From positions 1 through 64,000 of the forward strand of contig NZ_LGXZ01000003.1 of assembly GCF_001238295.1 (NCBI RefSeq): a DNA stretch of 64,000 bases, in the 5' to 3' direction. Position numbers and translations under genes: made by a program. The DNA is from Ruegeria sp. 6PALISEP08 (GTDB lineage Bacteria > Pseudomonadota > Alphaproteobacteria > Rhodobacterales > Rhodobacteraceae). The notes beneath the pieces were generated by a model. The model was given only the letters and a program-made list of their open reading frames with translations, did not search any database and was not told the DNA's origin. How positions within the stretch are numbered: position 1 is the first letter of the stretch; the number at the start of each line of letters is the position of its first letter. This document shows, in pieces, positions 7,248-15,748 of this stretch.

Positions 7248-8611
7248 GCACCTTCGCAACCAATCTGACTGTCGATGAGCTCAAGGCCGAAGCGGACCGC
7301 CTGTTCAGCCGCAAGAGGCTGATGAATTTCGGGTTGCCCGCTCTGGTGCTGGCTTATCTGGTCTACGTATTTTTCGCCTTTGACGTGCCGGGAATTGCGG
7401 CGCGTGCGAATTGGGACAACGGCAAGACGCTGGTGTCTGACAGCTACAGTTACAAAACCCATATCGAGCGTGACAACCGCACCGGCGAAGTCTCTGCCGC
7501 GATCGAGGGCGAGCGCAAAGGCGCATATCCCGAAGGTCAGGCCCCGGATTGGGTAGTATTGGGCGAGACAACGGTGATTGATCTCGAAGATGGTCACGTT
7601 GTGCGCTTTGGTCCTGAGACGGTGGAATATGACATTCCCGGCTATGGCACCATCCGCGCGACGCCTTCGCGGGCAGCCGGTGTGCAGGCGGAATTTCCCA
7701 GCAGAGAAGTCCCGGACTGGATCAACGTATCCAAGAACCGGCTGGCTGTGACCACTGACGCGGGTCGTTTGACAGTCACGCGCAACCGGTCGGAGGTGTT
7801 CCGCTATTTCACAGGGTGGGAGCTGTTCTGGTTCACGCTCGACAGTCCTTATTATGGAAAGTCGTTCCCGGAACTAGCCGGGCGCGCAGCGTCGGGCGAA
7901 ATGGGTGCGATCTTCAATGATTTCTGGACCAACAAGATGTGGCGGCATCAGGACGTGGCTTGGGCCATTTTTGAAACGATCCTGATGGCGTTTTTGGGCA
8001 CGCTGGGCGCGGCCATGGTCGCCCTGCCGCTGGCCTTCCTTGCGACACGCAATTTCAACCCGATGAAATCCGTCCGCTTTGCAACGCGCCGTGTGTTTGA
8101 CTTCGTTCGCGGCGTGGACGCGTTGATCTGGACCGTGGTGCTCGCCCGCGCCTTTGGTCCCGGACCGCTGACTGGTGCTCTGGCCATTCTTGTTACGGAT
8201 ACGGGGACCTTCGGCAAAATCTTCTCGGAAGCGCTGGAGAATGTGGATCAGAAGCAGATCGAAGGCGTGCAGTCCACGGGCGCAAATGCCCCCCAACGGT
8301 ATCGGTTTGGAGTTATCCCTCAGGTCACGCCTGTACTGCTCAGCCAATTGTTGTACTTCCTTGAATCCAACACCCGCAGTGCGACGGTGATTGGAGCGAT
8401 CACAGGCGGTGGTATTGGTCTTTTGCTGACACAGGCGATTATCACGCAGAAAGATTGGGAAGAGGTCGCCTATTACATCGTGCTGATCATTTTGATGGTG
8501 ATGCTGATGGATTGGTTCTCGGGTTGGCTGCGCAAACGTCTCATTCAAGGTGAAACGGGCAAAAAGCGTAAACCGCGCGATCCCAATCGCAAGCGGTTCC
8601 TGCTGCCCTGA
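7244..8611 (+). CDS. phnE: Phosphonate ABC transporter, second permease with long periplasmic insertion
   Basis: At 455 residues this PhnE paralogue is far longer than the usual 260-290. Residues about 27-45 form the first membrane segment. Some 190 residues follow with no hydrophobic helix and many beta-like stretches, presumably periplasmic. The transporter domain occupies about 245-440, with STGANAPQRYRFGVIPQV as coupling motif and ITGGGIGLLLTQAI near the end. Paired permeases of unequal size are known in phn loci of alphaproteobacteria and suggest a PhnE1/PhnE2 heterodimer. The start overlaps the previous stop by 4 bp. The tail is very basic (GKKRKPRDPNRKRF). Confidence 0.92.
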   Translation: MSTFATNLTVDELKAEADRLFSRKRLMNFGLPALVLAYLVYVFFAFDVPGIAARANWDNGKTLVSDSYSYKTHIERDNRTGEVSAAIEGERKGAYPEGQAPDWVVLGETTVIDLEDGHVVRFGPETVEYDIPGYGTIRATPSRAAGVQAEFPSREVPDWINVSKNRLAVTTDAGRLTVTRNRSEVFRYFTGWELFWFTLDSPYYGKSFPELAGRAASGEMGAIFNDFWTNKMWRHQDVAWAIFETILMAFLGTLGAAMVALPLAFLATRNFNPMKSVRFATRRVFDFVRGVDALIWTVVLARAFGPGPLTGALAILVTDTGTFGKIFSEALENVDQKQIEGVQSTGANAPQRYRFGVIPQVTPVLLSQLLYFLESNTRSATVIGAITGGGIGLLLTQAIITQKDWEEVAYYIVLIILMVMLMDWFSGWLRKRLIQGETGKKRKPRDPNRKRFLLP

Positions 8612-8634
8612 ACTGAGTTAAGAAAGTCAAGAAA

Positions 8635-9249
8635 ATGGTAAGGCTTAGTGCGGATCAACCGTTCATCCATCCCGACTGCCAAATCACAAACAGCAGCTTT
8701 GGCGCATATGTGGAAATTGGCGCAGGCAGCCGGATCGCGAACTCAAACTGGGGGGATTACTCCTATTGTGACAGGACGTGTGACATCGCAAATGCAGAGA
8801 TCGGCAAATTTGCGAATATTGCAAGCTTCACGCGGATAGGGGCCACGGATCACCCGCTGGAAAAAGCATCTCTGCATCATTTCCACTACCGTTCGGCGGA
8901 TTACTGGGACGACGCGCAGGATGATGCGGACTGGTTCGCGCGTCGCGCCGGTCGGACGGCCCGGATTGGGCACGATACCTGGATCGGACACGCCGCGATC
9001 ATCAAGCCGGAAGTCACGATTGGCAACGGAGCAGTCATTGCATCTGGGGCGATTGTCACCAAAGACGTGCCACCTTATACGATCGTTGCTGGCGTAACCG
9101 CCCAACCTATACGTCGCAGGTTCCCTGAGGATGTGGCGGACCGGATGGAGCAACTGTCCTGGTGGGACTGGGACAACGCGCGTCTGAGGACAGCTTTGCC
9201 CGATTTTCGAAACATGCGCGCTGAAGCGTTCCTGGAGAAATACGAATAG
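8635..9249 (+). CDS. Phosphonate-locus transferase, hexapeptide-repeat family
   Basis: The 204-residue protein shows left-handed beta-helix repeats of the (I/V/L)GxxxxI type: SSFGAYVEIGAGSRIANSNW at the start and IGHDTWIGHAAIIKPEVTIG around residues 108-127. The repeats continue to VPPYTIVAG. It resembles the xenobiotic/chloramphenicol acetyltransferase branch and the phosphonate-metabolism hexapeptide transferase family. It closes the import operon, 23 bp after phnE2. An N-acetyltransferase role on aminophosphonates, replacing PhnO which is absent here, is plausible but inferred. Confidence 0.8.
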   Translation: MVRLSADQPFIHPDCQITNSSFGAYVEIGAGSRIANSNWGDYSYCDRTCDIANAEIGKFANIASFTRIGATDHPLEKASLHHFHYRSADYWDDAQDDADWFARRAGRTARIGHDTWIGHAAIIKPEVTIGNGAVIASGAIVTKDVPPYTIVAGVTAQPIRRRFPEDVADRMEQLSWWDWDNARLRTALPDFRNMRAEAFLEKYE

Positions 9250-9272
9250 GTTTCGCAATCGTCTGGCCAGAG

Positions 9273-9326
9273 CTCCCGCGCCCAACGGGATAAGATCTCC
9301 GTAAGGAGGTCGAGGACGAGCGGGAG
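9273..9326. terminator. Possible bidirectional terminator structure
   Basis: Between the convergent transferase and phnF genes, CTCCCGC (9273-9279) pairs with GCGGGAG (9320-9326), enclosing a smaller CTCC-GTAA-GGAG hairpin (9297-9308). A U-tract is not evident. Confidence 0.35.
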
Positions 9327-9337
9327 AACTTGCTGGT

Positions 9338-10048
9338 CTATTCATCGTTCAGTGTCAGCGTGACACGCTCTCCCGCGAAAACGGTTCTGCCATATTCTAC
9401 CGGTTGGTCATCGGGGTCCGCGTTTACGCCGATCGAGAACAAAACCGGAGCCCCTTCGGACAGTTGAAGCTGTAAGGCCTGTGTTGCGGTTGCACCGCGT
9501 GCGGTCAAACGGGTCGAGATGCGCGTGTAATCTGCGATGCCGCAAGCCTGCAGAGCTTTTGTGACAGACTGCGTTTCGGTCAATGTCTGCAACAGATCGG
9601 GAAAACGCGCTGCTGGAAAAACGCTTTGAAACACGGCCACAGGCTGCCCGTCCGCCAACGAAAGGCCGTCATAGACATGCACAGGATCACCCTTGTCCAA
9701 ACCCAGGGCGTCCGCTTCGGCTTCATCTGCCGCGCGTGTGGTGAGGGTCAGAATTTTCTTGCCCGGTATTTTGCCGCTGGCCGAGATGTTCTTGTGATAT
9801 CGCACCCTTTTGCCGATCGGGTAATCCGTTGGTCGCGCCGCCACAAACACGCCTGCGCCGCGCCGGGCGTGGACCAGACCTTGTTCTGACATGTCGGCCA
9901 GTGCGCGCCGCACCGTGTGGCGATTGACGCCATACGTGGCAGCCAATTGTGCCTCGGTCGGCAAGCGATCTCCGGTTTGATAGCGCTCCTCGGCGATGTC
10001 CGAAGTCAGGCGCAGGGCTATGCTTTTCCAGATCGGTGTTTTGTTCAT
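9338..10048 (-). CDS. phnF: GntR-family phosphonate regulator PhnF
   Basis: The 236-residue protein has an N-terminal winged helix-turn-helix (residues about 5-70, with TGDRLPTEAQLAATYGVNRH and VRRALADMSEQGL). A UTRA effector domain follows, covering about 90-235. This is the HutC/PhnF layout. It is divergent from the phnG operon, with an operator-like repeat in the shared 103-bp gap, and convergent with the import operon. It most likely represses the C-P lyase genes until phosphonate or a pathway intermediate is present. Confidence 0.9.
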   Translation of the reverse strand: MNKTPIWKSIALRLTSDIAEERYQTGDRLPTEAQLAATYGVNRHTVRRALADMSEQGLVHARRGAGVFVAARPTDYPIGKRVRYHKNISASGKIPGKKILTLTTRAADEAEADALGLDKGDPVHVYDGLSLADGQPVAVFQSVFPAARFPDLLQTLTETQSVTKALQACGIADYTRISTRLTARGATATQALQLQLSEGAPVLFSIGVNADPDDQPVEYGRTVFAGERVTLTLNDE

Positions 10049-10104
10049 GTCATCAAATCTTCACACAGTTGCAGATTGCGCCTCGGAAGCCAAAAGGCTA
10101 ATAT

Positions 10105-10133
10105 TTGTCTAGTTGTATAGTTCATGTAGACAA
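10105..10133. promoter_or_regulatory. Candidate PhnF operator
   Basis: TTGTCTA (10105-10111) and TAGACAA (10127-10133) are perfect inverted arms with a 15-base spacer. The left arm is also part of a tandem octamer, TTGTCTAG-TTGTATAG (10105-10120). The site lies between phnF and phnG, 19 bp before the phnG start. HutC-family repressors usually bind short A/T-cored palindromes of this kind. Confidence 0.5.
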
Positions 10134-10151
10134 CCCGGCCAAGAGGCTTTG

Positions 10152-10610
10152 ATGACAGAAAACACAAATATCGCGACCGAGGCGCGGGAGGATTGGATGG
10201 GCCTGCTGGCCCGTGCACCGGACGACGCCCTGATGTCGCTATGGGACGGCATTCAGAACCGCCCGAGTTTTGAATGGCTGCGCAGTCCCGAAGTGGGCGG
10301 CGTCATGGTGCGTGGACGCACCGGTGGCACCGGTGCACCGTTCAACCTGGGCGAAATGACCGTCACGCGCTGCTCGGTCGTGCTGCAGGATGGCACGGTC
10401 GGTCACGGATATGTTCAGGGCAGGTCGAAGCCCAAGGCAGAAGCTGCGGCATTGGTTGATGCCATGATGCAGACGTCGGCTGCGGGTGAATTGCAGGCGC
10501 AACTGCTCGACCCCTTGCACCAGCAGATGCAGGCGGCCAAAACCGCGCGTGCTGCCAAGGCGGCGGCCACGAAGGTCGAGTTTTTCACGCTGGTTCGGGG
10601 GGAAGACTGA
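10152..10610 (+). CDS. phnG: C-P lyase complex subunit PhnG
   Basis: The 152-residue product is a core subunit of the PhnGHIJ complex that attaches and cleaves phosphonates on ribose. The start at 10152 gives the conserved N-terminus with REDWMGLLARA; an upstream in-frame ATG at 10113 overlaps the operator region. Family motifs include VGGVMVRGRTGGTGAPFNLGE and TRCSVVLQDGTVGHGYVQGR. It is the first gene of the lyase operon, and its stop overlaps the start of phnH by one base. Confidence 0.95.
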   Translation: MTENTNIATEAREDWMGLLARAPDDALMSLWDGIQNRPSFEWLRSPEVGGVMVRGRTGGTGAPFNLGEMTVTRCSVVLQDGTVGHGYVQGRSKPKAEAAALVDAMMQTSAAGELQAQLLDPLHQQMQAAKTARAAKAAATKVEFFTLVRGED

Positions 10611-11185
10611 TGGCGGCACAAACACAGTTTTCCGGCGGCTTTGAAAACGCACCTGTCCAGGCCGCCCATGCGTTCCGCGCGGCCATGACTGTCATGGCGC
10701 GTCCGGGTGAAATCCGCGCCCTGACGGGTATTGAGCCACCTGCGCCCCTGTCCCTGGCGGCTGGCACGCTGTTGCTGACGCTGTGCGATCCTGAAACAAA
10801 GGTTCATCTGGCAGGTGATACTGACACTGATGCGGGGCGCAAATGGCTGACCTTCCACACAGGTGCGCCAATTGTGTCTGCGGACCAGGCAGATTTCGCC
10901 GTTGGAACGTGGCGCGCGCTGGGTCCGCTCAACGCCTATCGCATCGGAACGCCGGAGTACCCGGATCGGTCTGCGACCTTGATTGTGGAATGCGACCAGC
11001 TTGAGCAACGCGCCGCCGTTCTGAGCGGCCCGGGAATCAAGGACACTGCAAGGTTGTCTCTGCCGGATGTTCCGGCACTTCAGAGCAATGCGACGCTCTT
11101 TCCTCTGGGGTGCGATTTCTTCTTTACCAGTGGTGACAAGATCGCGGCCCTGCCGCGCAGCACGCAGATCAGGACAGAGGGCTAA
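10610..11185 (+). CDS. phnH: C-P lyase complex subunit PhnH
   Basis: This 191-residue subunit joins PhnG, PhnI and PhnJ in the carbon-phosphorus lyase core. Recognisable segments are the opening FSGGFENAPVQAAHAFRAAM with RPGEI. Later come LLLTLCDPETKVHL, a segment with DFAVGTW, and a C-terminal PLGCDFFF. The start overlaps the phnG stop (TGATG), so the two are translationally coupled. The length fits the family. Confidence 0.95.
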   Translation: MAAQTQFSGGFENAPVQAAHAFRAAMTVMARPGEIRALTGIEPPAPLSLAAGTLLLTLCDPETKVHLAGDTDTDAGRKWLTFHTGAPIVSADQADFAVGTWRALGPLNAYRIGTPEYPDRSATLIVECDQLEQRAAVLSGPGIKDTARLSLPDVPALQSNATLFPLGCDFFFTSGDKIAALPRSTQIRTEG

Positions 11186-11188
11186 GCG

Positions 11189-12280
11189 ATGTATGTTGCT
11201 GTTAAAGGGGGCGAAAAAGCCATCGAGAACGCCCATACGTGGCTGGCCGAAGAGCGCCGTGGTGCGACAGATGTGGCGGAGCTGACCCTTGCGCAGATCC
11301 GTGAACAGCTGAGCCTTGCGGTGAACCGCGTCATGGCTGAAGGGTCCTTGTTCGACCCCGATCTTGCTGCGCTGGCCATCAAACAGGCGCGAGGCGATCT
11401 GATCGAGGCGATTTTCCTCATCCGCGCCTATCGCACGACACTGCCGCGATTTGGCTATTCCAATCCGGTTGAAACTGGTGAGATGGCCTGCGACCGCCGA
11501 ATCTCGGCCACGTTCAAGGATGCGCCCGGGGGGCAGGTTCTGGGGCCGACATTTGATTACACGCACCGTTTGCTGGACTTCAAACTAGCAGCTGATGGTG
11601 AAATCCCCGAGGCTCCTCAGGGCCCTGCACGTCAGGAACCGACGCCCCATATTACTGAATTTCTGAAGGGTGAGGACATCATTCAGGATGAACCGGCGAG
11701 TGATGAGACCCCGGGTGATCTGACGCGTGAACCGATGGAATTTCCGTCCAACCGTCCCCTGCGCCTGCAATCGCTGACACGCGGGGATGAGGGATTTGTA
11801 CTGGGCATGGCCTATTCCACCCAGCGTGGCTACGCCCGCAACCACGCTTTTGTGGGTGAGTTGCGGATTGGCAAAGTCGTGGTCGAAATGGACATTCCCG
11901 AGCTGGGTTTTGCCATTGATATCGGTGAGGTCGAACTGACCGAGTGTGAGACGGTGAACCAGTTCACGGGCTCCAAGACCGAACCACCGCAGTTTACACG
12001 TGGCTATGGTCTTGTCTTTGGTCAGTCTGAACGAAAGTCCATCGCGATGGCTCTGGTCGATCGTGCGCTTCGTTGGGAAGAATTGGGCGAAGACAATCTG
12101 GGTGCCCCTGCGCAGGATGAAGAATTCGTCCTTAGCCACGCAGATAACATTCAGGCCACCGGTTTCCTCGAACATATCAAACTGCCGCATTACGTCGACT
12201 TCCAGTCTGAACTTGAGCTGGTTCGTAAACTGCGTCGCGAGGCTGAAGAGCGTATTACGCAAAAGGAGGCCGCAGAATGA
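11189..12280 (+). CDS. phnI: C-P lyase complex subunit PhnI
   Basis: The 363-residue subunit catalyses, with PhnG and PhnH, displacement of adenine from ATP by the phosphonate, giving a ribose 1-phosphonate triphosphate. The N-terminus MYVAVKGGEKAIENAH is diagnostic. Other family blocks are LIRAYRTTLPRFGY, RLQSLTRGDEGFVLGMAYS and the C-terminal half with GYGLVFGQSERKSIAMALVD. It begins 3 bp after phnH and overlaps the following HAD gene by 4 bp. Confidence 0.96.
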   Translation: MYVAVKGGEKAIENAHTWLAEERRGATDVAELTLAQIREQLSLAVNRVMAEGSLFDPDLAALAIKQARGDLIEAIFLIRAYRTTLPRFGYSNPVETGEMACDRRISATFKDAPGGQVLGPTFDYTHRLLDFKLAADGEIPEAPQGPARQEPTPHITEFLKGEDIIQDEPASDETPGDLTREPMEFPSNRPLRLQSLTRGDEGFVLGMAYSTQRGYARNHAFVGELRIGKVVVEMDIPELGFAIDIGEVELTECETVNQFTGSKTEPPQFTRGYGLVFGQSERKSIAMALVDRALRWEELGEDNLGAPAQDEEFVLSHADNIQATGFLEHIKLPHYVDFQSELELVRKLRREAEERITQKEAAE

Positions 12281-12873
12281 AGGCTGTCGTTTTTGACATC
12301 GGAAACGTTCTGATCCAGTGGGATCCACATCTGGCCTGGTTGGACGAGATGGGTAGCCGCGAGGCGGTAGCAGAGTTTCTGACCCGCATCGATTTCCAGG
12401 ATCGGAACCTGAGGGCAGATGGCGGCGAGAACTTCACCGATCTGGCGTCTGAACTGGATGACGCCGAAGACCGGCGACGCCTGGGCGTTTACGTCGAACG
12501 CTATGCCATAACCGTTCCGCACAAGATCGAAGGGACCTGGCAGGTGCTCTATCGATTGAAAGAGCAAGGCACCCCGGTTCACGCGATCACCAATTGGTCA
12601 GCGGAAACTTGGCCTGTTGGCGTCGGCGCGCATCCGGAATTGGGCGACGTCTTTGGCGTGACCGTCGTGTCCGGGCAGGAAAGGCTGTTGAAACCGCAGC
12701 CCAAGATTTTTCATCGGTTATGTGAGCGGGCCGGGCTTGCTCCTGAGAACTGCATATTCATCGACGACGGGTTGCACAATGTCGAAGGCGCGCGCGCCGT
12801 TGGCATGGATGGCATCCACTTTACCACGCCTCAGGCGCTGGAAGGCGCGCTGATCGAAAGAGGTCTCCTATGA
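12277..12873 (+). CDS. HAD-family phosphatase inserted between phnI and phnJ
   Basis: The 198-residue protein is a HAD-superfamily hydrolase. Motif I is FDIGNVLIQWD (Asp7 nucleophile; Gly at the usual second Asp, as in the YihX sugar-1-phosphate phosphatase group). Motif II is HAITNWS near residue 106, motif III is the KPQPKIF lysine, and motif IV is CIFIDDG. It overlaps phnI upstream (ATGA) and phnJ downstream (4 bp), so it is made in step with the lyase. It probably dephosphorylates a sugar phosphate of the pathway. The resemblance to YihX is by motif only; the substrate is unknown. Confidence 0.8.
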   Translation: MKAVVFDIGNVLIQWDPHLAWLDEMGSREAVAEFLTRIDFQDRNLRADGGENFTDLASELDDAEDRRRLGVYVERYAITVPHKIEGTWQVLYRLKEQGTPVHAITNWSAETWPVGVGAHPELGDVFGVTVVSGQERLLKPQPKIFHRLCERAGLAPENCIFIDDGLHNVEGARAVGMDGIHFTTPQALEGALIERGLL

Positions 12874-13730
12874 GCGAGTACAATTTCGCCTATCTGGACG
12901 AACAAACCAAACGAATGATCCGCCGGGCGATCCTGAAAGGTCTGGCCGTGCCGGGCTATCAGGTGCCCTTTGCCAGCCGCGAGATGCCTATGCCTTATGG
13001 ATGGGGTACGGGGGGCGTACAGGTCTCGGCCGCGACACTGACGCCGGATGACACATTCAAGGTGATTGATCAGGGAGCAGATGACACGACGAATGCGGTG
13101 TCGATCCGCAAGTTCTTTGAGAACACCGCAGGGGTTGCCACCACGGAAGAGACGGAAAAGGCCACTGTTATCCAGACCCGCCACCGCATCCCCGAGGCGA
13201 AGCTGCGTGAAGACCAGATCATTGTCTATCAGGTTCCGATCCCTGAGCCGTTGCGCTTCTTGGAACCGCGCGAAACCGAGACGCGCAAGATGCACAGCCT
13301 TGAGGAATATGGGCTGATGCATGTGAAACTGTATGAGGACATCAGCCAGCACGGAGCAATCTCGACCGCTTATGCCTATCCGGTGAAAGTGTCTGGCCGG
13401 TATGTGATGGACCCGTCTCCGATCCCGAAATTTGACAACCCAAAGCTCGAGATGGACGCGATCCAACTGTTCGGCGCCGGGCGTGAGCAGCGCATCTATG
13501 CGGTGCCGCCGCACACCAAGGTCGTGAGCCTCGATTTTGAGGATTACCCGTTCGAGGCGACCAAGGCCGATCATCCCTGTGACCTGTGCGGGGCCGAGGA
13601 CAGCTATCTGGACGAGGTCATCATGGATGACGCAGGCAACCGGATGTTTGTCTGTTCCGATACCGATTACTGCCGGTCGCGCCGTGAGGCAGGCCATGTG
13701 GGCCGACTGGCCGAGGAGAATGCGGCATGA
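12870..13730 (+). CDS. phnJ: Radical SAM C-P lyase PhnJ
   Basis: The 286-residue enzyme breaks the carbon-phosphorus bond of ribosyl phosphonates, giving alkane and a 1,2-cyclic ribose phosphate. The unusual iron-sulfur site is intact: Cys237, Cys240 and Cys262, with Cys268 as the candidate catalytic thiyl residue, in the spacing CxxC-x21-C-x5-C found in the E. coli enzyme. The N-terminus (NFAYLDEQTKRMIRRAILKG) and the MPMPYGWGTGG block are also family hallmarks. The gene overlaps both neighbours by 4 bp. Confidence 0.97.
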   Translation: MSEYNFAYLDEQTKRMIRRAILKGLAVPGYQVPFASREMPMPYGWGTGGVQVSAATLTPDDTFKVIDQGADDTTNAVSIRKFFENTAGVATTEETEKATVIQTRHRIPEAKLREDQIIVYQVPIPEPLRFLEPRETETRKMHSLEEYGLMHVKLYEDISQHGAISTAYAYPVKVSGRYVMDPSPIPKFDNPKLEMDAIQLFGAGREQRIYAVPPHTKVVSLDFEDYPFEATKADHPCDLCGAEDSYLDEVIMDDAGNRMFVCSDTDYCRSRREAGHVGRLAEENAA

Positions 13731-14497
13731 CCCCCCTGTTGCAAGTCAAAGGCATCGAAAAGCGCTACGGTGCGCGGGTCGGATGCACGGATGTGAATTT
13801 TGATCTCTACCCCGGGGAAGTGATGGGGATCGTCGGTGAAAGTGGCTCGGGCAAGTCGACCTTGCTGAATTGCATGGCTGGTCACCTAGAGCCGGACGCC
13901 GGGCAGGTGATCTTTGATACTCGCGTGGACGGACCTGTGGACACGGTTACCATGTCCGAACCCGAACGCCGGATGCTCAGCCGCACCGACTGGGCTTTTG
14001 TGCACCAGCACGCGCGCGACGGGCTGCGGATGTCTGTCAGCGCGGGCGGCAATATTGGTGAGCGGCTGATGGCAGTCGGCGACCGGCACTATGGCGACAT
14101 TCGGGACAAGGCCGTCGACTGGCTGGGCCGGGTCGAGATTGATGCTTCTCGCGTCGATGACCGCCCCAGCGCGTTTTCCGGAGGGATGCAGCAGCGTTTG
14201 CAAATTGCGCGCAACCTGGTGACAGGTCCTCGGCTGGTGTTCATGGACGAACCGACCGGAGGGCTGGACGTTTCCGTTCAGGCGCGCCTGCTGGATCTGC
14301 TGCGCGGGCTGGTGCGCGAGATGGGGCTGAGCGCCATCATCGTGACGCACGATCTGGCCGTGGTGCGTCTGCTGGCGGACCGGTTGATGGTGATGAAAAG
14401 CGGTCATGTGGTCGAGGCCGGACTGACCGATCAGGTGCTGGACGACCCGCAACATGCCTATACGCAGTTGCTGGTGTCCAGCGTTCTGCAGGTTTGA
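13727..14497 (+). CDS. phnK: C-P lyase accessory ATPase PhnK
   Basis: This 256-residue ABC-type ATPase binds the C-P lyase core complex and is not part of a membrane transporter. It has Walker A GESGSGKST at about residues 36-44, the Q-loop segment WAFVHQHARDGLRM specific to PhnK, signature FSGGMQQRLQIARNL and Walker B LVFMDEPTGGLD. It starts within the phnJ stop (4-bp overlap), and phnL follows after 22 bp. Confidence 0.95.
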   Translation: MTPLLQVKGIEKRYGARVGCTDVNFDLYPGEVMGIVGESGSGKSTLLNCMAGHLEPDAGQVIFDTRVDGPVDTVTMSEPERRMLSRTDWAFVHQHARDGLRMSVSAGGNIGERLMAVGDRHYGDIRDKAVDWLGRVEIDASRVDDRPSAFSGGMQQRLQIARNLVTGPRLVFMDEPTGGLDVSVQARLLDLLRGLVREMGLSAIIVTHDLAVVRLLADRLMVMKSGHVVEAGLTDQVLDDPQHAYTQLLVSSVLQV

Positions 14498-14519
14498 GTA
14501 TTTGGGAAAAGATGAAGCG

Positions 14520-15203
14520 ATGATTGAACTGATCGATGTAAGCAAAAGCTTCACCCTGCATAATCAGGGCAGCGCCGTAATCCCGGTGATGGAAGGCGCG
14601 TCGCTGAAGGTTGAGCCGGGGGAGTGTGTTGCTTTGACCGGCTCGTCCGGTGCAGGCAAATCCACGCTGATGCGTGTAATCTATGGCAACTATCTGGCGG
14701 CCTCTGGTCAGGTATTGGTCGGGGGGGTGGACGTTGCCAAAGCTGCGCCGCGCCAGATCCTGTCGCTGCGTCGCGACACCCTGGGTTATGTCAGCCAGTT
14801 TCTGCGGGTTGTCCCCCGAGTTCCGACGCTGGAAGTTGTGGCAGAGCCACTGCTGTCTGTGGGCTGTGACAAACAAGTGGCGCTGGACAAGGCGGTCGGG
14901 TTGTTGAAACGGCTGAATATCCCCGAGCGTTTGTGGACCCTCAGCCCCACGACATTCTCTGGCGGTGAACAGCAGCGGGTGAACATCGCGCGCGGCTTTG
15001 CACATGAGTATCCGGCGATGTTGCTGGATGAGCCAACGGCGAGCCTGGATGCGCAGAACCGGGAAACCGTTCTGTCCCTGATCGAGGAAGCAAAGCACCG
15101 CGGTGCTGCGATTGTTGGGATTTTCCACGACCTCGAAGCACGTGAGCGGGTTTGCGACCGCGAGGTCAATGTTTCGGACTTTACACCTGGGCTGGCCGCA
15201 TGA
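14520..15203 (+). CDS. phnL: C-P lyase accessory ATPase PhnL
   Basis: The 227-residue ABC-type ATPase resembles LolD-type proteins but sits in the phn operon as PhnL. Walker A is TGSSGAGKST (about residues 39-48), the Q-loop region has GYVSQFLRVVPRV, the signature is FSGGEQQRVNIARG and Walker B is MLLDEPTASLD. The ATG at 14520 is preceded by GGGAAAAGATGAAGCG. Its stop overlaps the phnN start in an ATGA motif. Confidence 0.94.
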   Translation: MIELIDVSKSFTLHNQGSAVIPVMEGASLKVEPGECVALTGSSGAGKSTLMRVIYGNYLAASGQVLVGGVDVAKAAPRQILSLRRDTLGYVSQFLRVVPRVPTLEVVAEPLLSVGCDKQVALDKAVGLLKRLNIPERLWTLSPTTFSGGEQQRVNIARGFAHEYPAMLLDEPTASLDAQNRETVLSLIEEAKHRGAAIVGIFHDLEARERVCDREVNVSDFTPGLAA

Positions 15204-15748
15204 CGCTTGCTCCTGTCATAGCCGTTGTCGGCCCCTCGGGCGTCGGCAAAGACAGCGTCATGCAAGCGTTGGAGGCCCGTTCGCCAGGCGTCCAGCGCTT
15301 GCGGCGTGTGATTACCCGCCCCGAAGGGGAAGAGGGCGAGGATTTCGACCGGGTGTCGGTCGAAAGATTTCAGCAGATGGAACGCGACGGTGCCTTTGCG
15401 TTGAGTTGGCCTGCGCATGGGCTGTTTTACGGCGTGCCGAACGCGATTGCGCAGCAACGGCAGGAGGCCGACGCTGTTCTGGTCAACCTGTCTCGTGCGG
15501 TTTTGGTGCGGGCGCAGGAGGTCTTTGGCGATCTGATCGTGATCTCCCTAACTGCCAAAGCCGAGGTTCTGGCACAACGACTGTCCTTAAGAGGGCGGGA
15601 AAGCGCGGGTGAGCAAGCGCAGCGGCTGGGTCGTGCCAAAGCGCCTTTACCCGTCGGTTTGAACCGGGTCATCGAAGTCGACAACTCTGGTGCGTTGGAA
15701 GACACCGTCGCCGAGATTCTGTTGCGACTTCAACCGGAGAGCGCATAG
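15200..15748 (+). CDS. phnN: Ribose 1,5-bisphosphate phosphokinase
   Basis: The 182-residue kinase phosphorylates alpha-D-ribose 1,5-bisphosphate to PRPP, returning the C-P lyase sugar to nucleotide synthesis. It has a guanylate-kinase-like fold with P-loop GPSGVGKDS at residues 11-19, RRVITRPE at about 36-43 and the HGLFYGVP segment. It overlaps phnL by ATGA, and its 3' end overlaps the convergent DUF1045 gene by 19 bp. Confidence 0.93.
   Translation: MTLAPVIAVVGPSGVGKDSVMQALEARSPGVQRLRRVITRPEGEEGEDFDRVSVERFQQMERDGAFALSWPAHGLFYGVPNAIAQQRQEADAVLVNLSRAVLVRAQEVFGDLIVISLTAKAEVLAQRLSLRGRESAGEQAQRLGRAKAPLPVGLNRVIEVDNSGALEDTVAEILLRLQPESA

Noticed and set aside
10415..11566. 383-codon minus-strand frame over phnG, phnH and phnI
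   Set aside because: It covers parts of three certain genes and has no family features.
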